Source: Turritopsis dohrnii (Eukaryota > Cnidaria > Hydrozoa > Anthoathecata > Oceaniidae). Taken from it: a DNA stretch of 64,000 nt. Within the stretch, counting starts at the first letter, position 1, and every line of letters starts with the position of its first letter. Shown here in pieces: positions 13,563-25,500 of the stretch. The notes beneath the pieces were generated by a model. It was not told where the DNA came from. It saw only the letters and a list, made by a program, of their open reading frames with translations, and searched no databases. The stretch spans positions 496,001-560,000 of the forward strand of contig BQMF02000011.1 of NCBI GenBank assembly GCA_027922465.2, in the 5' to 3' direction. The position numbers were made by a program, and so were the translations under genes.

Positions 13563-16500
13563 TCACGTTACAGTATTACTAGGTAAAAAATTCGGATCAA
13601 GGTAATTATACTTGAACTTGTTTTTTTGGTCAAAGGAGAGATAATCATCGTCGAAAACACCTGTTGGTTGGTGGATAGGTACCAATCGATGAGTGGCCTG
13701 ATGTATTTCATTCATGTATGAACTAAGAATAAAATCAATAGAAATGGCTAATCTTGCAAAATAAGTCAGCATGAAGACAATAAAAGTTAAGTAACATACC
13801 TTTGAGAACAATTATTGCAAAAGTCTAAAGATTGTTGCTGAGGACAATCAGAGCAATGCCATCGTACACCAATTATAGGATCCATATTGCAGTTGTCACA
13901 CTACAAAATCGTGCAGGAAGGATCTTAGGTTTTTAATAAGAATACAAGGTTCGTAAGAATGTGTTATTTAAGTATTATGACACATTACATGATGATTATG
14001 AGATGGAACTAACAAGATAACATGGTAAGTGCTATTCGTCTACTTGCTCATCACATGGTAATTTATAAATATAATTACAATGTTTAAGGAGCTTAAAACT
14101 GGAAGGGATGAGATGAAATCACATGTGGTGGCCATGATCAAGATTTCATTGATGATAGTCCAGTTTTGAACCAAACAAATTCTTGCAGATATTTATAAGC
14201 ATGACATTCCTGGATACAAAATACATTATATTAACAAGAGTCACATGATGCAAAATGGTAGCAGTGGGTGTATTTGACTCATGATACATTTTGTAAGTTT
14301 ATGTAAGTGCAGCCAATATAACCAAGGAGGTCACCAATCATGGATAATTGTTTAAAATAATTAGTAAGTGTAAATTAAGAAAAACCAGCAATATAATTTT
14401 TAGTAAAGATAAAAGAAATGTAAGATGTTAAAGCTATAACAACAAGATATTTAAAACTTTCCATGAAGAAAAAATTGTTTTAAATTATTCTGTTATCATT
14501 AAACTGCATGTCTAAAGTTAATTACTGCTAATCAAGCTTCTCTGTGCAAACTCCAGAATATACATGTCAAGGATCACTAGATGATTTTATGATTTTTAGG
14601 ACAGATCCAGATAAACACTTGCCAGCAACCATGAGCTCTTATGCCACAGTTAGGATTCAGAATCATATAAGCTTTTATTGATTAACAGATCAAAGATGAT
14701 GCTCATATGCAAGACACACGGGCATAAAGAAAATCCGCACAAGCATTTTTGTTAAATTTCAAAGATGTAAGATCATTAGGACAAGCAATAAATAATCAAC
14801 CAGTTACCAAATTATAAAAAAAAAATCACACAAAATATAAGGTGATATAAAGTTCACGAAATTGTATTATTTATTTGTGTGATCGTCAGCAAACATGTTC
14901 AGAAGTTTAAAACCTGCATAGAAACGTGAAGGTGAAGATCAACCTTCTTGATTTTCAAAAATAAATACAGCATTTTTTTTGGACTGTTGGAATCCATAGA
15001 AAGTAACATCCCTCCATCAAAAAACAAGATTTTTTTTTCTTCAAGTTCTGGGACAAAATTTTGGTTTTGTTGTGCTGGGTCACTTCACAGCAACGTCTAT
15101 GTGGTGAAATATTTTTATTGCTTGAGCTCTTGTTTGTTGGTTAGACTTTGACTTAGATGCAGATTCAAAATCATAGGCTAAAACTGTGTCAGAGGAGTGG
15201 TAGAAGCATTTCAGGGATGTTTTGATATGATATTTGTTTACACAGTGAGTTAATAGGAAACTGAAAAATAAGTTATAACAAAAGCTCAACAGTTTTCACG
15301 AGCATGTTAACAACCTTTTATATACTTTAAAAAGAAAGTAAAACAGAAAGAATCACACAAACATTCATACCATGAATCCAGTATGTACAACAGGACCATC
15401 ATTTTGTTGCTATTATAAGAAAATGACAACATTTTACCATAACAAGAGAACACAATCTTATGTGAATAAAATGTTATACCTGATTGTTTTTTTTGCAGCA
15501 TCTGCTTCTTCATTCTCTTTAACTCCAAAAGTTCACTATATTCTAGCGAGTCTTTTAATATATCAGGAATGTTATCATCATCCTAAAATTTTAAGAATTG
15601 AACTGAAAAAAGATGAAACATGATTGGAAAATGAACACCTGTATTTATTATCATAACTTTTGCTGGTAATGCATTATTTTCCTGAATGGAGCATTATAAG
15701 TCAACCTTCTAAAGAGTATGTTCATCTGACAGGATTCAAACATTGCATTAAAACGGTGAAAACACTTATAAAAGAAACCTTATCCTCACTAACCCAGACA
15801 TACTTCACAAGGTTTACACCGTAAAGTCTAATGTTTGGATCCTGTCCCATAAACTGTATGAAAGTTCTTATTCAATGGTAGTATTATACTTGATGATTTA
15901 CTTGGTTATGCATGAATGGTTTTTCATACCGTAAAATAATATGAGACATTTTAACTTTTCATACCGACAATTCCATATCATCATTCGTCGGAGGTTTTAC
16001 AAAGGGTTCTTCATCACTGTCGTCATCGTTCATGGTCACTGTTGGCTTCCACGAAGGGAAAAATGAAGAGTTCTTATATTTAACCAGATTAACTTTGTTC
16101 TGAAATAAATAGATGACAGATAATTTTTTTTGTTTTAGAAATTTCCAAAGTTATAGATTAACTTTCAAAACTACTTACTTTTTTCACCTGTTGCATGGTG
16201 GATCCTGTTGGTGCTCGACCAGGAATTGGCAATTTTGCTTTCGCCAATTTAAGAAAATATTTTTGAATCCGACTACACACCTGAAATTTTGAAATACTAT
16301 CAATGATTTTCTGTTACACTATCAAAATCATATTTTTGAGTTTGCTTACAATTTCCTATTTTAAATTCTATTTATTTTTAAAAGTTCACCAAATCTGCGG
16401 TTAAATTGATGCGCAAAGATGCAACAACTTCTTAAAGGGGAAGTCTACTTTTGAAAAACATTTTTCAGAAATTGTCAAAAATGATACATTATATTCCATA

Positions 16501-19500
16501 AAACAGATAAAATATATAATGCATCACTTAAAAACATTTTTTCAGTTATTTTCATGACGAATAGGTTCACCATATTCTTGTGTTTTTGATACGGTCGCGC
16601 AAAGAGCGAAAGCCTGGACCCCAATCGAAGCAATTACGTCACGTCGTGCAAGAGAGTAAACCAGACGTTGATATTCACATGAAAAATCAATGTCAACAAG
16701 CAGCGAGGACTCCGAGACTGATGATTTTTCGTTTAATGAAGAATTTTCCTCTTCCAATGCAAGTAAACTGAAACCTTATGATTTTGAACCAATCGTTTCC
16801 TCGGATGAAAGTAGTAATGTAATCGGTTACAACAGCTCTTCTGCATCAAATTCTCGCATAGGTAATATTTCATGGTGCGAATGCGGCGGCGAGTGCAAAA
16901 ATATGACAAATGAAGCTGAAAGCATATATTGCGTCGAATCTAATGAAATACCAGACGATTTCTTTGATGGTAAATGCAAAATATTTGAGTAATAAAGTTT
17001 AATTACACTTTTATTTTCTTTTATGATTTTTTTGAAATTCTTTCAACTTTCAACTTTAACTATTTCTCTCGCTTTCACGCATCACAGATTTGTCAATTAC
17101 GATGCTATGAAAAATGCTCCATCGTTGGTCATTTTCCCTTTGACTTCAAATAATAAACTAGGCCTCTTTGAAATAGTAGTAACGATGGAGAACGAAAATG
17201 TGATCTTCGAAAAGTTATTCTATCTGAATGAAAAGAATTATTCCAATCCATATTCATAAACGGGGGTAAATGTGTGCTTATTCTTTAATCAATCAAAGCG
17301 CCTGGTTTTCATACGATCTGCATTGAACAGCGCGTTTTGGAAACAGCCATGGCAGCTGTTAACGAATAAAGGGGAGACGTTGGAGAAAAAAAACGAGTTA
17401 GTTTAATTTTGTTTATATAGTGAATGATATCAAGTTTTCTGAAGATTGGCGGCGTTTTTTCTCAGAAGAGAAAGTAAATAGTGTGGGCACAGCGTCTTCC
17501 TTAAGACGACGGTTTCTCTTGATTCCCAAAAGTTCAGCCAATCAAGAAAAAAGAAAGAAAGATTGAAAAATAGTATAAAATTGAAATGTGTAAAAACCAG
17601 GTTTTACAATATCTCTAGTAACTCCCCCCAGTTTTCTTATTTTGATATTCACGTGGTGCACATGTTTCATTCGAAATCAATTTCTTTGCAATCGTTGTAG
17701 AATACAGAAATTGTTTTGAAAATAGTCGTACGGTAGAAGGATAATAAAAGCACTTTACAGTATTCATCATCCTTTATAGTGGGAATGACATACAATATCT
17801 AAAGCAAGTTTATATGGTGTGTTCATACCCTGCAAGTCACGTACGAAGCAATGCTCTTCAAAGTGATCTGAACAGATGTAAAAACTACAGTCTTTGGGAA
17901 GTGTTCCGTCACATCGTATGTTATGCAGCCATTGCTTTCGAATATCTTTGTGTTGTTTAGATGGAATTCGATGGAAACTAATTTCGTTTTCCTTTCGCTT
18001 GGACCGATTCGTACAATCTATTAGCTGAACAGCTAACCATAATTTCACAAGAACTTAATTATAAACTTTTACGAAAAAGATATTTTTTTGCTTCACTGAA
18101 TTCTTCGCATGCGAGATTTGTTTCTTGCACGACGTGACATCATACAGTGTACTTGGACCCAGTTCTCTTGAAAACTTTTGCTACTCGTATTTTCCGTAGT
18201 AAATCAAGAGCATGATGGCGGGGAATTTAAATGTTTTGGAGAGTAAACGAACACTGAATTTGTATTTTTTTTGTTCTTCTTATGTTTGAGTACAGATAAA
18301 ACACAAAATCTGTTATTTCATTTTTTAGTAGACTTCCCCTTTAAAGGACTGGTCTACTCAAAAAACTAGTTTCTTTTAAAAACTTTGCGATGTTTTATTT
18401 CGTATGTTTACATTATTTTTTTTGTTTAAAAAATTACTTTATGACGTATGTTCGACCTTTTATTTTTCTTCTTTTATTACCGCACCTTATGCATGACATC
18501 ATATGTGACGGTTTGAGGGAAAATCATAACAAGTGATAATTTCTGATAAATTTATCAGTAAATTACTGATTAGAAAACAATAGATTTAATCAGTAATTCG
18601 TTCGATTTATCAGTAATTCGTTCGATGAATCAGTAATTACTGATAAAATAATCGGTAAATACTGATAAATAATCAGTAATTTATCAGTATTACGGATTCA
18701 TCGAACGAATTACTGATAAATCGAATGATCTACTGATAAATCGAACGAATTACTGATAAATCGAACGAATTACTGATTATTACTGATACATTTCTGATAA
18801 ATTATTGATTAATTTATCAGTAATATCACTTGTTATGATTTTCCCTCAAACCGTCACATATGGCGATGTGTTTAAAATTGAAAGATGAATGAAAAGCAGA
18901 AGTGAAAAAAGATAGTAAAAAGAGATTTTATTACTGTAAAGAAGGAAAAATTGTAAATATGGTACACTGTGCAGCAATTAATTGTACCAATAGCTCTAGT
19001 AAAAAAACAGAAGAGAAAATAAGTTTTTTTAAACTGCCCAAGGACAAAATTCTCAAAAAAACATGGATAGCAAAGTTGAAAAGAGCGAATTTGCCAAAAG
19101 AGGAAAATATATTTGTTTGTCATTTACATTTTGAAGAAGATTGTTTCAAAGAGATTTAAAAGTAAGATGCTTTATTCTTTTGTCTTTATCGAATTTCCAT
19201 CAGATTATATTTCTTTCACTGCCAGAAGAATATCCTTTTTAGAACAAATTACTCGGGCTACCTTTGAGAAGAATTCTAAATAACGATGCTGTTCTTACTA
19301 TTTTTTCGTTTCTTAAACCAACACCAAAATGAAAAAGAATTGATAAACCGCAAGAAATCTTATCTAAACGACAAGTTTGACTATAATTCCTCTCAGATTT
19401 TGATGAACAACGAAATTGGTTGATTTCAATAAATGTACGAGCTTGTACTTTGTTGTAGCTTATCAATGATGCATTGGAAGACGTTGAACAAATGGAAGAG

Positions 19501-22500
19501 CTAGATAGAGAGAATCTCTATTTATCTAACTCCAAAGAACGTCAATACGAGCCACAGCCGCACACTGCAGTGGATGCATCAACCCAAACATTCAAAATAA
19601 TTTTCGTTGAATTACTTACGTTTGAGATGAAGTTAAAATGTGTTTTTTTACCGAAATAAAATATTTTGTGTTTGATTTGATGTGTGAATTATGTTTGTTT
19701 AGGATGTGTGCACTCTTAGGATATTATAGAAAAATTCTTATTTTAAATCTTATCTTATCATTTTTGTCGATCTAAAGTTAACTAAGTGGGGACGGGTTGT
19801 CAAAAACCCGTCAAAACGTCGTCTTTTAGACGACCCATGCCCACTGGGAAAGGGAGAATAAAGTGAGTCAAAGTTTTTTGAATATGTAAGTATCAATAGT
19901 CTTAACGCAAGATGTCGTAAAGGTAAAATTTAAAATAGTTAAAAATCGATGTCCATTTCAGAATCGTCTGTCAACTCTGACCCAATCTCCGATTCACTTC
20001 CTACTGTGTCGTCATCATCGTCGTCAACGACGGCTTCGTCTTCGACGTTAATTTCGGTTGGTTCAGGTGCTATCTTTCTTTTACGACGTTTACAGATAAG
20101 ACGCAGTGGCATTTTCGATAATTTCAGCCCTCTCCGTTTCCGTCCAATTCTTATCATTGCCTTTCAAGAGCATGACATTTTCAATATTATCATGATTCAA
20201 CCCTAATCTGCGATCATCTCAACAAGATGGTACTCCCTATTCGAACATTTCTTTAATTCGTGGCCAGCTCGAGGATATTCGTGGCTGATTTTAACTATGC
20301 TTTCTTCTTCGTCGTCAACTTCAATATCGAAAAAACGCAAGTTGCTATCGATTGGGACGGTGTCTGCTTCCCATTCACTGATCATTTCTGTAAGATTTTC
20401 TACAGTGACATCGATGCTCGCTGATACTTCGTGCACCATCAATCCCTCTCCTTCAAATATCTTCGAAGATGGTTTAATCTTTTCCAAAAGATCTTGGGCC
20501 GTAGCAAACTTAAAAAACATACGGATGCTTCGAAATTTGCGAAGGTAACCTTCGATCTTCGCTCTTTTAGTTGACGTGGCGGTGACTTTTGAATTATCGA
20601 AAGCAGTTATAAACGCTGGCCAAAGATGAATTAATCGCTGATACCCACGATATCGATGTGAAACGAAGCGTGTTCCGTGGATTTTCGGGAGAGTGTAGTA
20701 CGTGATGTCGAGAGATTCGCACGCTTGTTTAACTTCAGCTTTGACGGCGCCAGAGTTTTTGAGGTACGAGAAGAGTCCAATATAAAATTCCTCGATCTCG
20801 TCAAAAATCGGATTAGACTGAAAGGCTTCTTTTACACCCAATTCAATTTGGTGGTTGACGCAGTGAATGCGAAGCATCCAATCACGGTCATTCTTCATTT
20901 GGGTAAGCACACCATTGTGGATCCCAAAGTTTACTTCGCACCATCAGCAGTAGCACTCACGACTTTATCAACAACGTAGTCGGCATTTGAAACTTTGTAA
21001 ATGTTGAGGTACGTATGGTCAATACCATTTTTGATCGAATTTGCATCAGTTCCACCAAATCTAAAAATAGAAACCAGATAAAAAAAGTTCTTTCATTAAG
21101 TTTGATAGCACCATCTTACAAGTTTTACGTTGTACAACGTTTAGTAGGTGAAGTGCAGGAGCATAAACGAGCAAAACAATTGACTGTATCTTTTATTTTC
21201 GCTTTCGCTGCTATATCTTTGAAAATAAGAAACCTTCGCAGATAGAGGATCTAAAATATTTTACGAAATAAAGTTCGCGAAAAGAACAAAAAACACGAAG
21301 TCTCACAACACAAATAGTTTCTCCCAATAAAAGTTTCTCAAATTAAATTAATTTAACTTTCAAAGGAACGTGGTTTTTAGTGAAAACATTTTACCTCGAC
21401 ATTTCCAAAAGAGATGTCACCATGTACGTCGAGATTCCACCTTTGATGACACGTGTTAAAATCAATTCTTTCTCGCTTTTGACCTTGCGTGCTTGCGAAC
21501 CGTCTGATAAAATGGAGTAGAAATTTGATTGATTTAGGTATTTGGTGATCATTTTCCGAACCTCTGCGGCCAAATATTGGACAAACTCAGCGGCTGCTCT
21601 GTGATCATCCTTGCCCTGAACCAAACGAACACCGTTGATTCGTTGACATTTAATGAGTGTTGCAAAATGTTTGAACGGCATCGTTGGTTCCATCGCCAGC
21701 TCGTATGCTGTCCGGAACATTCGTTTGTAGAGATCGCGTGACAACTTTTCCATGGAAGACAATACTTTAGTCTGAGAAAAACCGCTGCTGGACCCCGGAA
21801 GAATTATACAATCTTTGTTGAGTAAAAATTCGCCATATTTGTTATTGATAAATGTTAATTATTTTTAAGTAGAAGCTTTTCGGCTTACGCCATCATCAGT
21901 ACAATATGATGGCGTACTGATGATGGCGTAAGCCGAAAAGCTTCTACTTAAAAATATATTAACATTTATCAATAATTATACAATCGTCTGCCGGTTTTTC
22001 TCTCTCAGCTTCCATCGCAATTACATGTGCTTTACCGGTCAAGTGGCGAGTGATCGTATGTTTTGTCACGAAATTGGTTCCATCCACGTATGCCATCATA
22101 GCCTTTAGGGCCTCTCCTTTGCATGTCGGATGGCTAGATATTGCTGCTTTATTTCGAGCACAAACTTTACAGTAAACCGAGTTTACTAACACTTTATCAT
22201 TAACAGATTCAGTTGTAAAACCAAATATGTCTTCATACCCCCAGGATTTGAACGTAGAGAGAGCTACTTTATTGCCTTTACTGTTTGACGTCGCCATGAT
22301 ATTCGCTGTTTGGCTTGACTAAATTAATGAACACAATTTTTTCTGGGTTTTAAATAGAGTGTCGAGCCAGGTGTCTCAAGCCATAGAGGCGACAGAAAGT
22401 TGCAGGTACAGAGTAAAAGAAAAAGAAGAATAAAGACTTTTTACTTAATTGGTTTACGTCACAAAATTTTATTGCGAAATGTTAAATGTGAAGAAACACA

Positions 22501-25500
22501 AACACAACGTGATTTATAAACGATAAAGAAAAAGGAAAAATATAAGTTTTTTTTTACTGTAATATGTTACGTGATCCAAAGAAAAAACAAACACAAAGCG
22601 ATTTAAAAGAAATAGTTCTATTTACTGAATATGTTACGTGATCGATAGGAGGAGACGAAGAACTTAAAAAAGAAACAGAAAGTGATTGTTGAAAGAAATA
22701 AATGAATCTATTTACTATAATGTTACGTGATCAGACATGATTGATAGAAGGTATAGAACTTTATTTATACAAACATACAAGAACAAGATTAAAAGAAAGA
22801 AAAAGTCACGTAATATTTGCTTACGCGAATGAATGGAAAAAGAAGAACTACTATTAGAATAACTTTTGAGGGAAAGTAAATACGATACAAATTTAATCTA
22901 TTTGAGGTGCGCGATTAAAGACGCGCCTTACATTTTCGAGGTGCGTGTGGAGGAGCGCGAGCGTGATCGCGCGCCTTACATTGACAGGACTGGGCATTTT
23001 ACGAAGTCCATCAAGACAAAATTACTCAATGTATCAAAAAAGAAGTTGCGTGAAGAATTAAAGCCATGGATTAAATCCATCTGTAATCATTTGTGGTGGG
23101 CATGCGCCACATGCAATGAAGACAAGCTGTTACTAAACGAAATATGGACTAGTGTCATTTTCCATATCCAAAATAAACATCATTGGACTTGGAACTTCGT
23201 TTACCACCATTGCTCCCATCCTGAGTTGACGGAAGAAAGCAGTGGTTGTAAAGCTTGGCTTTCTCCAAAATCACCTGGATTCGAAGCTCTCCAAAATATA
23301 GTTTTTGATAAAACTATCTTGAAAGATTTGAAACAAATCTCAAAATTTTCCCACACCGGTGTATTAGAAGTTTACCATTCACTATTAAACAAATGGGTTC
23401 CAAAAAGTACTCATTTTTCCTATCAAGGTATGATTTTTCGAACACAGTTGGGTGCTCCTGACTTTAATTCTGGTTCTAATTTACAGCAAGCCAAAACGAA
23501 AGATGGCAAAGATCGATATAACATAATGTTTTCCAAAATAACGAAAACCTGGCCTGCCAAACCAATAAAGGAGGAAAAAAGTGTTTTCTACCTTAGTAGA
23601 CAAAACAGTCAAGGCTATTGTTAGAAAAACACTAGTTGCAGTTATTGCACCGCCCAATATGCTGCCAAAGAATATTCCATCAACTCCGAAACCTGACAAA
23701 AATTTGGTTATAGCAAATCAAAGATCAAGATTTACTGCTTGACAAATTTTCTGCATGATTCCATTTCAATTTTAGTTGTACAAAGGTTTCTTAAGAATAT
23801 AAATCATAGTTGCTTGTTAGTGGACAGCGTTTATAAACCGTTTGAATGGGGAACACATTCAAACGGTTTATAAACGCTGTCCACTTCTGGATTCTTTTCT
23901 CTGATTTTCTGAAGAACACACAATGGAATGACACGTCGATTGCCTTTTCCCAAATGCTTGAAAACAAACCATATAAATTGCTTATGCGGCAAACCTATAG
24001 CTTCTATTGCTAGGATCATCTTCCAAAGCGTTGCCACCAGTTTCATGCAAAGCTGTCAATACATTATGAAGGACAGCCTTTTCAAGACACAGTTTTGAAA
24101 AATCATCATTGAAAGTTACGCATCCAATCCCTATAAATAAAATAGTGTACAAATTTCCATCAATTAATGAATAAGTCAAACTAAATTTTTAACAATACCT
24201 GACAATTGTTTATCTGTTATTGCATCAACCTCTTTACAACACAGACAATCAACCTCTCTAGTTTCCACAACACACTTGCCACATGAGCACCAACATAAAT
24301 TGCCAACGCGTGACACTTCCAATGTGCTGTGCTTTCTATAGGTTCATCTGTGTATTTTTCTTCATTTTCAGTTTCACCTTCATGAGTCTCTTTTCTCATT
24401 GGCTCATATTGATATGGTTGTAACTTCAATCCTCGAAAATCTTCTTCTACCCGCATCATTTCGTCTTCTGTATCACTTTCATCACCCATATCAAAATCTT
24501 CGTTTTCAGAAAGATATTCTTCAAATTCATTATCAGACATTTTTAAGTTATATTTCTTAGTTTTCGATTTATTTTTAACTTAACTGGCTTTTTAAAACAA
24601 CTATTTAATACAACAATGTTTTTTTTGAAAAAGAACATATTCGCCATTATGACATCAGAGAAAAGGTCGCTTCAAATAGTTTTGAATAAAACTTAACTTT
24701 GGGCATTGATTAAAGAATTAAAGAAAGACTTTGAAAAGAAACAAGATGCCCTGACAGGCATAAGGATTTCTGCGAAACCAGCTGAAGCATGAAAAATGAA
24801 AGACTAATGACATTCTTCAAATTTGAAGATTGAATGACTTCTACAATACAACATTACATTTTTGATCACACACTCCCTAGAAATCCATGAAAGCATAACT
24901 GATATTATATATGTATAGATCAAAAATAGAACTATAATAGTTAATCCCACTAGAAAGTTTGTCAACCTTTGTTCCCAAGGGATGATGGCAATTTACCTTT
25001 TCTAGTGTAAAAACAACAGAAGCTTTTTACATACAAAGAAAAGAAATACGCGTAAGGTGCGAATCGTAACCATGGATACACATTTTATATGACAGTTTTT
25101 TTAAATAAAGAAACGATGTAAGAGCGAAAAGAAAAAAAAAACACAAACTTTTTCGAAAAAAAAATTAAGAAACAAAGTAAAAGCGAAAAACTCATCAGAA
25201 ATACTTTGTTTAAAACTAACTACGTATCTATCTAATCTAGCTACTAAGCTACTAAAATTATAGCTTTTAAAAAGTTTAACTACGAACGACTTTGATAAAT
25301 TTTCCTGACTGCAAGAGAGCTTCAAACCACAAGATGTTACCAACAACGAACTTTTAAAATCATAAGTTTATTACAAGCGATGCTTCAAATTTGGTGGAAC
25401 TGAAGTTCTCCATTGTGTTTTTAGTGGGAGAAATGTCTGTTTTTTCGTGAAAAAGTGGCAGAACACTAAAATACTGATATAAAGAATGTTTTGGTAGTTT

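Larger units (their letters stand above)
16432..18344. mobile_element. Kolobok-like element 1 (TTAA-flanked), deletion derivative
   Basis: The ends are TTAAAGGGGAAGTCTACT at 16432 and its exact reverse complement ending at 18344, an 18-bp perfect match including TTAA. TTAA target sites with a THAP-encoding interior point to the Kolobok superfamily. Within 1.9 kb it holds a P2X7-C-like ORF on the plus strand (16690-16992) and a partial THAP zinc finger on the minus strand (17767-18048); the transposase catalytic region is missing. Its right-hand TTAA (18341-18344) is shared with the next element. Confidence 0.8.

Noticed and set aside
19770..19860. Possible hAT terminal repeat (GGGGACGGGTTG... 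CCCATGCCCAC)
   Set aside because: The inverted match is poor and no partner was found beyond 22300.
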